A stretch of DNA of 64,000 nt from Holtiella sp036655075 (GTDB lineage Bacteria; Bacillota; Clostridia; Lachnospirales; Cellulosilyticaceae). The translations under genes were made by a program, and so were the position numbers. Below, in pieces: positions 1-8,332 of the stretch; position 1 is the first letter of the stretch; every line of letters begins with the position of its first letter. The notes beneath the pieces were generated by a model. The model was not told the origin of the DNA. It made no database searches and saw only the letters and a list, made by a program, of their open reading frames with translations. The stretch spans positions 1-64,000 of the forward strand of contig NZ_JAVVQU010000003.1 of the NCBI RefSeq assembly GCF_036655075.1, given 5' to 3'.

Positions 1-39
1 TCAATAATTATTTGTTCTCAAGAGAGAGAATACACAAAA

Positions 40-258
40 TTAATTACAGGGCCCATATTCATTGATCGTTTGTTGAGAAAGTGAAGTATCTTCATCTAAC
101 CATTCTATGAAAGGAAGTAGATGATATTTATATCCTTCTAAAGTTTTCTTGGTACAGAGAGATTTCTTTTCATCATAAAATTCTTCATATAACTTTTTAA
201 AATAGACTTTAAATATAAAACTTGTAAAATGAAAATGTATAGAGAAACATAATATCAT
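40..258 (-). pseudogene. N-terminal scrap of a tyrosine recombinase/integrase
   Basis: A 72-residue minus-strand frame whose second half (about residues 23-68) looks like the SAM-like core-binding domain at the start of tyrosine recombinases: a basic stretch, then KKTLEGYKYHLLPFIEWLDE, then SLSQQTINEY. The catalytic domain is missing; the frame stops 40 bases from the window edge and nothing integrase-like follows. The first 20 residues are hydrophobic, Phe-rich and probably not genuine coding. I read it as a remnant rather than a working gene. A different integrase remnant lies at 17889-18266. Confidence 0.4.
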
Positions 259-322
259 CGAAAGTTCATATATATAACTTAAAATAAAATAAGCACATAG
301 TATACAAAAAAGGAGGCATTTT

Positions 323-994
323 ATGTCGTACTATATTCAATTTAATCAAGTGAGTAAGTCTTTCAAATCTGAAGAGGTTTTAAAAGATGTGAGTTTTGAA
401 TTAGAAAAAGGCAAAATTTATGGATTTGTTGGACGAAATGGTTCAGGAAAAACTGTTATTTTTAAACTGATTTCAGGGTTGATGCGCCCTTCTGCTGGAG
501 AGATTTTCTTAGAGTCACAAAATATGACACATGCCAAGCAATTTCCAAAGTCTATTGGTGTGTTGATTGAAACACCAGGATTTATTCCTCATTATTCAGG
601 GATGAAGAACTTGAAAATTCTAAATGGACTTTCCGAAAAATTAGCATCCGCTGAGACTCTTGAAAAGAGTATGGAGTTGGTGGGACTAGACCCACATAAC
701 AAAAAACCTGTGCGTACCTATTCTTTAGGAATGAGACAGAAATTGGGTATTGCTCAAGCGATTATGAACAGTCCCGAATTGCTTATATTGGACGAGCCTA
801 TGAATGGATTAGATGAGGAAAGTGTGAAAAAGATGCGTACCTTCTTTACACAGCTGAAAGAGGAGCATCAAGTTACAATCTTGCTTGCAAGTCATAATAA
901 AGAAGATATTCAGGTGTTATGTGATGACCTCTTTGAACTTTCAAAAGGGACGGTAAAACGTAGTGGGCAAGGTGCTAATGAGGTGGCTATATGA
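323..994 (+). CDS. ABC transporter ATP-binding protein
   Basis: This is the cytoplasmic ATPase subunit of an ABC transporter. The 223 residues carry Walker A GRNGSGKT (about 37-44), the signature LGMRQ (about 135-139), Walker B LLILDEP (about 153-159) and an H-loop histidine in LLASHNKED. It starts at ATG 323 behind AAGGAGG. It is the first gene of an apparent operon with two membrane proteins and an exported protein (323-3677); its last codons overlap the next start by four bases (ATGA). The ATPase type resembles those of bacteriocin-immunity and antibiotic-efflux ABC-2 systems, but the substrate cannot be told from sequence. Confidence 0.93.
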   Translation: MSYYIQFNQVSKSFKSEEVLKDVSFELEKGKIYGFVGRNGSGKTVIFKLISGLMRPSAGEIFLESQNMTHAKQFPKSIGVLIETPGFIPHYSGMKNLKILNGLSEKLASAETLEKSMELVGLDPHNKKPVRTYSLGMRQKLGIAQAIMNSPELLILDEPMNGLDEESVKKMRTFFTQLKEEHQVTILLASHNKEDIQVLCDDLFELSKGTVKRSGQGANEVAI

Positions 995-1701
995 GATGGT
1001 TGCTGACAGATTTTAAAAGAGGACTCACTGAGCGAAGTTTTCTAGGTGCGTTGGTTTTAGGGTGTCTTGGGATGCTTGGAGGGTTTATCATCTATTTGAT
1101 GACTCATGAGACCTATACAGCAACAGAAGCCTTTGAGGCGAGTCACTCACTTATAATCCCTTTCATTGCGCCACTGTTGGCAGCTCTTCCATACTCTAAT
1201 ATGACTATGTTAGAAGAGGATTGTGGCTACAAAAAGCTACTAATGCTCAGAAATAAAAGTCGAGAGTACACTATAAAAAGATGGTGGGTGAATAACGTCA
1301 TTTCAGGGATTACTTTACTTGTTCCAAGCCTACTTTTGATGTTGGCTTGTCGAAGTTTTTCGAGTTTTGAAAGCGTACAAGTTATCCTAGGTGTTGTAGG
1401 ACTTAACTTTGTTTTTGGTGTAGTGTATGGCTCACTGGCCTATAGCTTAACTTTTGTCAATCAAAAGCGTTACATACCGCTGATCACCCCACAAGTGTTG
1501 TATTTATTATTTATTTATGCTTTTCCTTATTTAAATTTAGAAAAGTATTTTCCACCTCTTGCCTTCTCACCTTGGATTTTACCAAGTCTTGTAGAAGTAC
1601 AAGCTATTCTCCTCCAACTGACTATCGTTTTTTGGGCGTCTTGCCTTGTGATAGCAGGAGGGTGTTTCTATAGAAAGGGTGTGGCAAAATGGTTACAATG
1701 A
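991..1701 (+). CDS. ABC-2 type membrane protein (putative permease)
   Basis: This 236-residue integral membrane protein has roughly six hydrophobic segments, the first near residues 18-38 and the last near 205-228. It overlaps the upstream ATPase gene by four bases and is itself overlapped by the next gene, so translation is probably coupled. It should form part of the membrane channel of the ABC transporter with the following protein. No specific family motif is recognisable; the function is inferred from position and topology. Confidence 0.75.
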   Translation: MRWLLTDFKRGLTERSFLGALVLGCLGMLGGFIIYLMTHETYTATEAFEASHSLIIPFIAPLLAALPYSNMTMLEEDCGYKKLLMLRNKSREYTIKRWWVNNVISGITLLVPSLLLMLACRSFSSFESVQVILGVVGLNFVFGVVYGSLAYSLTFVNQKRYIPLITPQVLYLLFIYAFPYLNLEKYFPPLAFSPWILPSLVEVQAILLQLTIVFWASCLVIAGGCFYRKGVAKWLQ

Positions 1702-2462
1702 AAATGATTCGTTATAATATTTCGGAAAGTTTTAATGTAGTAAGATGGTGCCTAACCTTATTGGCTTTTAGTTTTGTAGCTGTTGTAAGTGTGGCAAAGT
1801 ATATTCAACTTTCAGATATGACAGCTATTACTTTTTCGTCTCTTGAGACAACCTACTTGATTTTAAACGATACAATGAGTGTGGTGTACATTTACTTACC
1901 ACTGTATCTTTTCTTAATGTGTGGGTTGATGTTTGACGACAACTTTGGTGCATTAGAAGTCATTAAATGTAAAAGTCGTGGCAAATGGTATTTGGGCAAA
2001 TGGGTGACTTTGTTGTTCTATACCCTTGTGTTCTTTATATGTTTGTTTGGTATGAACTTCTTAATTTGTAATCAAGTCTTTCCTTACAGTACAAGTTGGA
2101 GCTCGGACTTTTTACGTGTACAAGTCATGATGGGACAAAGTGCAAGAAACTTCTTGTATGGACCAATTGAAACGATAGGGTTATCCTTAGGGTCAGTATT
2201 CTTCTTGTATTTGGTTGCAGGAATGATGAGTATGTTCTTCTCACTCCTTACCAATAAAGAGGCCTATGCCTTCTTTGTTTCACTTATACTAGGAATCTTA
2301 ATTAGTGTAGCTTTTGTCTATGGACTAAAAATGACAAGCCAATTAAGTTTTGATGCGTTTATGTGGCGTAATGGGATACTCTTTGTAGGGACTTGTTTAG
2401 TCGGTGCACTGGGCCTACATTATACGTACAAAAAAGATTTCAATTTGGAACAAAAAGTTTAA
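1689..2462 (+). CDS. ABC-2 type membrane protein (putative second permease)
   Basis: This 257-residue membrane protein has about six predicted hydrophobic helices (for example near residues 20-37, 68-85, 110-130, 174-195 and 198-215). It overlaps the preceding permease gene by 13 bases and is followed after 15 bases by the exported protein gene at 2478. Two different short membrane proteins beside one ATPase suggests a heterodimeric ABC-2 permease. Substrate unknown. The start ATG 1689 is followed by a second in-frame ATG three codons later; either could be used. Confidence 0.75.
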   Translation: MVTMKMIRYNISESFNVVRWCLTLLAFSFVAVVSVAKYIQLSDMTAITFSSLETTYLILNDTMSVVYIYLPLYLFLMCGLMFDDNFGALEVIKCKSRGKWYLGKWVTLLFYTLVFFICLFGMNFLICNQVFPYSTSWSSDFLRVQVMMGQSARNFLYGPIETIGLSLGSVFFLYLVAGMMSMFFSLLTNKEAYAFFVSLILGILISVAFVYGLKMTSQLSFDAFMWRNGILFVGTCLVGALGLHYTYKKDFNLEQKV

Positions 2463-2477
2463 GGAGGGGACGACAGG

Positions 2478-3677
2478 ATGAGAAATTTAATTAAATTAGG
2501 TGTCTTAATAGTTGTTGCCACCTGTGCCTTAAATACAGCCAGTGGTATGATTAATGAGATGGTTATTGAAGTGAATAAGCGAGAAAAGACAATAGCAGAT
2601 GCACTTATTGCCCAGCAAGTTCAAGAAATGTTCAAAGAAGCTGATAAAGAGATTGCAAAAGTGCAAGAAGAAGAGCAAGTAGAGATAAAAGTGGAGGAGG
2701 TACAAATTAAACCACCTCTTCCACCTAAACCAGAAAAGCCTAAGAAGTCAGAAAAAGTAGAAGAAGTGGCAAAAGAGGCAGAGGAAGCACCTGTAGCACT
2801 AGAAGGAGAGCAGATGGCTGAAGGGGATGAGATAAAAGAAGATGCTGCCACTAACAGCCAAATGGATATGGCTACCCTCTATGCATTAACGCCAGAAGAA
2901 ATGACGTTAATCGGTGAGTATTTGGTAGACAATTACTTCCTCTTTGGTTATAAATATTATCAAGAAGAGACAGACCCTACACGCTATGCGCGTAAAAAGT
3001 TGGCAAGTGATATGGAAGACCAGATTATTGCCAGCTTACAAGAAGGCTTTGGCTTGGTAAATGACTTAAAGGGGCTAAACCTTGAGAAAATTAAAGGCAT
3101 GCGTGAGCAAGCAGTGGTATTGGCTGAGACGTTCAAAGAAACCTTTAAGGAGGTAGGTAAACAAGGAGAGGAGTTTGATGCTATTTATGAAAGTGGAAAT
3201 GCTTTCTTCAACACATATATCAATACCCTCCAACAAGGAGAAAGTACATACACTCTTTTAGAACAGACTACCAATAAAGCAATGGTGCTACCTATTTTAT
3301 TAAAACAAATGAATGAAACCCTTCTTCCGGGGTTAAAAGAAGTATTTAATCAAGGCTTTACATTAAAAGAAAAAACCAATAAAATTTATGTAGAAGGCAT
3401 AGATGCTAGCTTCTTGTTAACACCAGAGGAAGTTATGGATGTTATTGAAAATCCATACAGCATTTTACCACCAAGGCCTGAGGTGACACCACCAAGTGAA
3501 GAGACACCACCAAGTGAAGAGACACCACCAAGTGAAGAGACACCACCAAGTGAAACGACCACGCCAAGTGAAGAGCCATCCATGGGGGAAACAACTACGC
3601 CAAGTGGAACAACAGATACAGAAGAAACGACCACATCAAGTGGAGAGTCATCTATAGGAGATCCTGCCACACCCTAA
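2478..3677 (+). CDS. Proline/glutamate-rich exported protein, unrecognised
   Basis: A 399-residue protein of no family I recognise. Residues 1-24 form a signal peptide or membrane anchor (MRNLIKLGVLIVVATCALNT). Next come a charged coiled-coil-like stretch, a Pro/Lys segment (KPPLPPKPEKPKK), a Glu/Ala-rich stretch, a helical middle domain (about 125-330), and a low-complexity tail built on PPSEET repeats and Thr/Ser/Glu. The tail looks like a wall-spanning or linker region, but no sortase or lipobox motif is visible. It follows the ABC genes after 15 bases with an AGGAGG site, so it is probably co-transcribed; it may be an accessory or sensing partner of that transporter (inference). Confidence 0.75.
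   Translation: MRNLIKLGVLIVVATCALNTASGMINEMVIEVNKREKTIADALIAQQVQEMFKEADKEIAKVQEEEQVEIKVEEVQIKPPLPPKPEKPKKSEKVEEVAKEAEEAPVALEGEQMAEGDEIKEDAATNSQMDMATLYALTPEEMTLIGEYLVDNYFLFGYKYYQEETDPTRYARKKLASDMEDQIIASLQEGFGLVNDLKGLNLEKIKGMREQAVVLAETFKETFKEVGKQGEEFDAIYESGNAFFNTYINTLQQGESTYTLLEQTTNKAMVLPILLKQMNETLLPGLKEVFNQGFTLKEKTNKIYVEGIDASFLLTPEEVMDVIENPYSILPPRPEVTPPSEETPPSEETPPSEETPPSETTTPSEEPSMGETTTPSGTTDTEETTTSSGESSIGDPATP
3486..3554 (+). repeat. 18-bp tandem repeat, about 3.8 copies, coding for PPSEET
   Basis: The unit ACACCACCAAGTGAAGAG is repeated head to tail with no mismatch until the last partial copy, encoding (T)PPSEE repeats in the C-terminal tail of the exported protein. A looser copy of the same idea (TTTPSEE, TTTPSGT) continues to about 3655. 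Identical copies point to recent slippage, so copy number probably varies between strains. Confidence 0.9.
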
Positions 3678-3742
3678 CGACTAGTTAATTTAATGATCAA
3701 AGTATAGCTGAAAATACATGACCTACAAACGAGGAGGACAAC

Positions 3743-4582
3743 ATGAAAATTGATACCCATATACACATTACCCCACCAGACATTATCAAAGATTACAAAA
3801 AGATAGGGGAAAAAGAGCCTTATTTCAAGCTCCTTTCAGAAACCCCACACAACAAGTTTGCCACCACAGAGCAAGTGGTGGAGCATTTAAGTGCCAATGC
3901 ATTTGACAAAGGGGTTGTATTTGGGTTTTCTTTTCAAGATGCAGGGCTTTGCCGCTATGTCAATGACTATACCCTAGAAGCTATTAAGCAGTACCCAGAA
4001 CAACTCATTGGGTTTATGACCTATCCAGTAGATCAAAAAGGGTTAGGGCAGGAGATTGAGCGCTGCTACAAAGGTGGCATTAGAGGGATTGGCGAGCTTT
4101 TCCCAGAGGGACAGCACCTAGATCTTGAAAACTTACATAAGACGGAGCTTAAGGATTATGCCAAGTCTTATAACCTCCCTATTTTATTGCATACCAATGA
4201 ATTAGTTGGACATTATTATGCAGGTAAGACAAGTGTAAGTCTTCAAAGTGTGGAGGCATTTATAAGACATCATCAAGACTTGCCTATCATTTTAGCCCAT
4301 ATGGGGGGCGGTCTAATCTTCTATGAGTTGATGAAAGAAGTGAGAGCGTGCTTTAAAAATGTTTACTATGATACAGCAGCAAGCATTTTCTTGTATGATG
4401 CGGCCATTTACAGAGCTTTGAGAGAAATGGGTGTCTTGGATAAAGTGCTTTTTGGTACAGATTATCCCCTTTTACCGATTACAAGATATGAATCAAGTTT
4501 AGTAGATTTGACAGATGGAGAAAAACAAGCTGTACTTGGAGGCAATGCCCAAAGACTTTTTGAGCAATGCAAAATCATATAA
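3743..4582 (+). CDS. Amidohydrolase-family metal-dependent hydrolase
   Basis: A 279-residue TIM-barrel amidohydrolase (Amidohydro_2 type). Metal-binding positions are visible: the HxH of DTHIH (residues 6-8), His150 in LLHTNE, His186 in LAHMGGG and Asp240 in LFGTDYPLL. Such enzymes hydrolyse or decarboxylate small ring or amide compounds in the cytoplasm; the substrate cannot be deduced. It starts at ATG 3743 behind GAGGAGG, 65 bases after the exported protein gene, and stands alone. Confidence 0.87.
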   Translation: MKIDTHIHITPPDIIKDYKKIGEKEPYFKLLSETPHNKFATTEQVVEHLSANAFDKGVVFGFSFQDAGLCRYVNDYTLEAIKQYPEQLIGFMTYPVDQKGLGQEIERCYKGGIRGIGELFPEGQHLDLENLHKTELKDYAKSYNLPILLHTNELVGHYYAGKTSVSLQSVEAFIRHHQDLPIILAHMGGGLIFYELMKEVRACFKNVYYDTAASIFLYDAAIYRALREMGVLDKVLFGTDYPLLPITRYESSLVDLTDGEKQAVLGGNAQRLFEQCKII

Positions 4583-4599
4583 GGAAAAAATTGGAAAAG

Positions 4600-4659
4600 C
4601 CCTTGTGGAATATTACATATGTGTTTAAAATGTAATATATATGTAATATTCCTTAAGGG
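4600..4659. promoter_or_regulatory. Long dyad around a promoter (putative operator)
   Basis: Arms at 4600-4620 and 4639-4659 are complementary at 19 of 21 positions, with a perfect inner 14-bp core GGAATATTACATAT. The spacer holds a plausible -10, TAAAAT at 4626-4631, 17 bases after TTGTGG (4603-4608), so the dyad brackets the -10. As RNA the same dyad would place a hairpin just before the ribosome site of the gene at 4671. An operator or a leader hairpin are both possible; no T-run follows, so it is not a standard terminator. Confidence 0.6.
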
Positions 4660-4670
4660 GGAATTCCACA

Positions 4671-5228
4671 ATGTTGAGTGAAGCGGTTTGGATGTTGCAC
4701 AGGCGATTGGAAGTTGGATTTAAATCTTGGAAAAAAGTGTTTTTTAGCGAGCCTGAACCACAAGACAATCCTTTTGTCTTTGACCATGAAGAAGTATTAG
4801 AAGTAGCTCGGGACTATTTGATGACTTATATGGAAGAAGAAATTGAAAAAGTGATTCATGACCAACAATTACTGGTTTTTACCTATCATACCAAGATGCC
4901 TTTTGCCAGAGAAGATGATAAAAAGGCATTTCACTTGAAAGAACTTTTGTACTATGTACAAAAAAGTATTGGTATGAAAGTAACTGACTATGAAAAGGCC
5001 TACCTTAGCTTTATCTTTTATAATGACATTGAAGATGCCATTATGCGTAGTGTTTTACGGCGAACACTGTTTAAGGCAATGCCCTATAGTGAGTGGAAAA
5101 TATATATGATGTTCCGGAAGCTTGAAACGGTTTTAAAAGTAGGGGAAACCATCGTAATGACAGACTTACAAGAACTTTATGATGCCTATACCTGTAAAAA
5201 AGTTTGGCAATACCATATGCAAGTTTAA
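4671..5228 (+). CDS. Unrecognised 185-residue cytoplasmic protein
   Basis: I do not recognise this protein. It is rich in Glu, Lys, Tyr and Met, has no signal peptide or membrane segment, and looks largely alpha-helical. No cysteine cluster, P-loop or HTH is obvious. It begins at ATG 4671 behind AAGGGGG, sits behind a large dyad and ends at a strong terminator, so it is a single-gene unit. The elaborate promoter dyad suggests tight regulation. Confidence 0.75.
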   Translation: MLSEAVWMLHRRLEVGFKSWKKVFFSEPEPQDNPFVFDHEEVLEVARDYLMTYMEEEIEKVIHDQQLLVFTYHTKMPFAREDDKKAFHLKELLYYVQKSIGMKVTDYEKAYLSFIFYNDIEDAIMRSVLRRTLFKAMPYSEWKIYMMFRKLETVLKVGETIVMTDLQELYDAYTCKKVWQYHMQV

Positions 5229-5255
5229 CCTCCTTTATAAAGGAGGTATTTTTTT
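5228..5255 (+). terminator. Intrinsic terminator after the gene at 4671
   Basis: A perfect 20-bp palindrome (5228-5247, arms ACCTCCTTTA) is followed by ATTTTTTT. It begins on the last base of the stop codon. Confidence 0.9.
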
Positions 5256-5323
5256 GTAGTCATTCATATTATTTCATGCTATTATAAGAAAGACAAACCT
5301 ATCTGAGAGCGGAGGATACTAAA

Positions 5324-5995
5324 ATGAGTTACAAAAAAGAGTTTATTGAATTTATGGTGCGTTCAGGCGTACTCACTTTCGGAGATTTCGTAACAAAAAG
5401 TGGACGCAAAACACCTTACTTTGTGAATACAGGCAACTATAAAACAGGTTACCAAGCAGGAAAACTAGGTGAATTCTATGCAAAATGTATTGCAGAAAAC
5501 ATCAAAGAAGATGTAGATGCACTTTTTGGACCAGCTTATAAAGGGATTCCATTATCAGTAGCAACAGCGATTGCCCTTGCAAATGACCAAAATAAAGATG
5601 TAAATTACTGCTTCAACCGTAAAGAAGCAAAAGACCACGGCGAAGGTGGCACAATGGTAGGGTACAAACTTCAAGATGGTGACAAAGTCCTCATTATTGA
5701 AGACGTTATTACTGCAGGTACTGCAATTCGTGAATGTTTCCCGATTTTAAAAGGCACAGCAAATGTAGAACTTGCTGGCTTAATTATCTCTGTAGACCGT
5801 ATGGAAAGAGGTCAATCTAACCGTACAGCTATTCAAGAGATTGAAGAAGAATTTGGAATCAAAACTTACCCAATCGTAACGGTAAGAGAGATTATTGATA
5901 CACTTCATAACGTGGAAATTGATGGCAAAGTTGTCATTGATGATACAATGCGTGCACGTATGGAAGCGTACCTTGCAGAGTATTGCGTAAAATAA
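5324..5995 (+). CDS. pyrE: Orotate phosphoribosyltransferase
   Basis: PyrE converts orotate plus PRPP to orotidine 5'-monophosphate in de novo UMP synthesis. The 223-residue protein has the PRPP-binding motif VLIIEDVITAGTA (about 122-134) and the mobile catalytic loop RKEAKDHGEGG (about 99-109). It has the long-form length seen in clostridia. It starts at ATG 5324 behind GGAGG and is a lone gene; no other pyr gene is beside it and I see no pyrimidine attenuator. Confidence 0.95.
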   Translation: MSYKKEFIEFMVRSGVLTFGDFVTKSGRKTPYFVNTGNYKTGYQAGKLGEFYAKCIAENIKEDVDALFGPAYKGIPLSVATAIALANDQNKDVNYCFNRKEAKDHGEGGTMVGYKLQDGDKVLIIEDVITAGTAIRECFPILKGTANVELAGLIISVDRMERGQSNRTAIQEIEEEFGIKTYPIVTVREIIDTLHNVEIDGKVVIDDTMRARMEAYLAEYCVK

Positions 5996-6447
5996 TAAAT
6001 TAAATAGAAAGCCACTCTGTAGACTGTGAAGTATATAGGGTGGTATTTTATTTAAACATTAGTATAAAATAATTTCGTGAAGCCTGTGCCATGTGCACGC
6101 AAGAGGTAAATAAGGTGTTAAAAGCATGAGAAATGATAAACATAACAAGATAATGGTTGCTAAAGTAGGGGAATGTATGCTAAGATAGAATGCATAGAGT
6201 GTTAAATGAAGAGAACGTTAGACATTTTATGTACCAATTATTTGAAATGTTGTCGTTGACGGCGAAATGCGTATGTGTACGAAGGCTTACTTATTAATAT
6301 ATACTGGGTGAAATAGTGTGAAAAGTAGCTTATTTTTAAGCTACTTTTTTAATGGGTGTCGTACTTGTTATTTAAAATGAATTGTGATAACATGAAGTTT
6401 GCTAAGAAATAGACAACGAATGTAAAATAACAAAATTAATAGATTGT
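5996..6447. other. Long intergenic stretch, possible leader or small RNA
   Basis: About 450 bases with no convincing ORF lie between pyrE and the helicase gene. A weak hairpin (6009-6050, CCACTCT paired with AGGGTGG, then ATTTTATTT) may end pyrE. The stretch then runs to a strong terminator at 6321-6350 placed before the helicase start. It could be a small RNA ending at that terminator or a regulated leader. I recognise no known riboswitch, 6S, tmRNA, SRP or RNase P motif in it. Confidence 0.35.
6321..6350 (+). terminator. Strong intrinsic terminator or attenuator before the helicase
   Basis: Perfect 12-bp arms AAAAGTAGCTTA (6321-6332) and TAAGCTACTTTT (6337-6348), loop TTTT, then further T residues. 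It lies more than 300 bases after pyrE and about 110 bases before the helicase, so it either ends an RNA made in this gap or attenuates the helicase transcript. Confidence 0.8.
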
Positions 6448-6460
6448 AGAGGTATAGATT

Positions 6461-8083
6461 ATAGAAACAAAATTTTTTGCAGACCTAGAAATATCAGATG
6501 AGATGAAAAGCGCGATTAGCGATATGAAATTTACGGAGATGACTCCTATTCAAGGGAAGTCAATCAACCCAATTATGGCAGGGCGTGACGTAATTGCTCA
6601 AGCACCAACAGGAACGGGAAAAACATGTGCTTTTGGGATTCCAGTCATTGAAAATATTGACGCAGATTGCGACAAAGTACAAGCTTTAATCTTATGTCCA
6701 ACAAGAGAGCTTGCTAACCAAATTGCAAATGAGTTCCGCTCACTTTGCAAGTACAAAGGAAACGTACGTACACTTTCTGTTTATGGTGGTCAACCTATGG
6801 ACAGACAAATTATGGCACTTAAGAAAAAGCCACAAATCATCATTGGTACACCTGGTCGTGTGATGGACCACTTAAGAAGACGTACGCTTAAATTAGAAGA
6901 TTTACGTATGCTTGTACTTGATGAAGCAGATGAAATGCTTAACATGGGCTTTAGAGAAGATATTGATACTATTCTTCAAAGCGCACCAGATGAAAAGCAA
7001 TTCATTCTTTTCTCAGCAACTTTACCAAAAGCAATTCAAGATATTGCAGCTGAGTACCAAAAAGATGTAGAACGCATTAGCGTTGTTAAGAAAACAGTAA
7101 CGGTAGATACCATTAAGCAATATTATATCGACGTAAATGAGCGTTATAAAATTGAAGTTCTTAGCCGTATGATGGAAGTGACACCGTTCAAACTTGGTGT
7201 TGTATTCTGTAACACAAAACGTGGTGTAGATGAAGTATGTGAAGCCCTTCAACATAGAGGTTTCTCTACAGAAGCACTTCATGGTGATATGAAACAAATG
7301 CAAAGAGATAGCGTTATGGCTAAATTTAGAAAAGGTTTAGTAAACATCCTTGTTGCAACAGACGTAGCAGCAAGAGGGATTGACGTAGATGATATCGATG
7401 TGGTATTCAACTACGACGTACCAACAGATGAAGAATACTACGTACACCGTATCGGTCGTACAGGTCGTGCAATGAGACAAGGTCTTTCTTACACACTTTG
7501 TACATCTAAAGATCGTTCAAAATTACGTTTTATCCAAAACTACACTAAATCAAAAATTGAAGAAGCACAAATTCCAACAATCGAAGTGATTAAAGATCAA
7601 CAAGCTACTAAACTTGTAGACCAAATCAAAGAAGAGATGGAAACAAAAATGCCTAAACGCTACAAAGAGTGTTTAGACCGTTTAACAGAAGAAGGCTGTA
7701 ATCAAGAACAAATGATTGAAGCATTATTCAAAATGGTTATGAAAAACCAAACAATGAGTGCAGATGACCGTATCAAGTTAGAAGATATGAAAGTAACACG
7801 TAACCAAGGTCAAGTTGGAGATCACGTAAGACTCTTCATCAACTTAGGTAAAAAAGATAAATTAAAAGACGTTGATCTTATCAAAATGATTACAAAAGAA
7901 ACTTCTACACCACGTAACGGTGTAAGAAGAGTCGATATCATGGAGAAATTCTCATTCTTCGAAGTACCAAACGGTTGCGAAGATGAAATCTTAGGCGTTC
8001 TTACAAAACAAAAATATAAAGGTCGTAAAATCAATATTGAAGTGGCACAAAGAAAAGGTGGATCTTCAAGAAAAGGTAGATAG
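6461..8083 (+). CDS. DEAD-box ATP-dependent RNA helicase (DeaD/CshA/DbpA type)
   Basis: A cytoplasmic RNA helicase for ribosome assembly or mRNA turnover. Counting from the first ATG (6503), it has Walker A APTGTGKT (about 34-41), DEAD (about 140-143), SAT (171-173) and HRIGRTGRA near 320, then a linker and a C-terminal DbpA-like RNA-binding domain and basic tail. The frame is open upstream of that ATG back to 6458 and encodes IIETKFFADLEISDE, which supplies the conserved Phe of the Q motif. No ATG, GTG, TTG or CTG occurs there, but AGAGG (6448-6452) is correctly spaced for ATT 6458 or ATA 6461. I therefore place the start at 6461; an ATG-only call would begin at 6503 and lose part of the Q motif. 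Confidence 0.9.
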   Translation: METKFFADLEISDEMKSAISDMKFTEMTPIQGKSINPIMAGRDVIAQAPTGTGKTCAFGIPVIENIDADCDKVQALILCPTRELANQIANEFRSLCKYKGNVRTLSVYGGQPMDRQIMALKKKPQIIIGTPGRVMDHLRRRTLKLEDLRMLVLDEADEMLNMGFREDIDTILQSAPDEKQFILFSATLPKAIQDIAAEYQKDVERISVVKKTVTVDTIKQYYIDVNERYKIEVLSRMMEVTPFKLGVVFCNTKRGVDEVCEALQHRGFSTEALHGDMKQMQRDSVMAKFRKGLVNILVATDVAARGIDVDDIDVVFNYDVPTDEEYYVHRIGRTGRAMRQGLSYTLCTSKDRSKLRFIQNYTKSKIEEAQIPTIEVIKDQQATKLVDQIKEEMETKMPKRYKECLDRLTEEGCNQEQMIEALFKMVMKNQTMSADDRIKLEDMKVTRNQGQVGDHVRLFINLGKKDKLKDVDLIKMITKETSTPRNGVRRVDIMEKFSFFEVPNGCEDEILGVLTKQKYKGRKINIEVAQRKGGSSRKGR

Positions 8084-8095
8084 TCCTTTAGTTAT

Positions 8096-8138
8096 AAAAT
8101 AGAGTGTATCTCTGAAAGGGGATACGCTCTATTTTTTT
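8096..8138 (+). terminator. Intrinsic terminator after the helicase gene
   Basis: Stem AAAATAGAGTGTATC with GATACGCTCTATTTT (one G-T pair), loop of ten bases, then a run of T. Confidence 0.9.
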
Positions 8139-8291
8139 ACCAATGAAGCATACTTAAAAGTTTGAGTGAGTGTATAGGGGCTATTTTATCAAAGAATGGC
8201 AAGCTAAGGACAGTTAAACAAAGGGTGTAAGCCTAATTGGTAGGGGGAGATTAAAAAGGCGAAGGATGAGCAGGAGGTATAACATAAGTAT

Positions 8292-8324
8292 GAAAAAGAA
8301 GGAGCCATATAAAAGGGCTCCTTC
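8292..8324 (-). terminator. Terminator for the minus-strand stalk-domain gene
   Basis: Arms GAAGGAGCC (8298-8306) and GGCTCCTTC (8316-8324); reading the minus strand, the hairpin is followed by TTTTTC. It lies just beyond the stop of the gene at 8333. Confidence 0.8.
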
Positions 8325-8332
8325 GGTAAGCT

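Noticed and set aside
3486..3554. Possible CRISPR array
   Set aside because: The repeats are contiguous with no spacers and lie in frame in a coding region.
3386..3670. Long minus-strand ORF (94 codons) opposite the repeats
   Set aside because: It is the antisense of the PPSEET repeat tail; the repeat keeps the frame open and its protein is low-complexity with no ribosome site.
8139..8291. Gene or RNA between the helicase and stalk-domain terminators
   Set aside because: About 150 bases of AT-rich DNA without ORF, promoter or clear structure.
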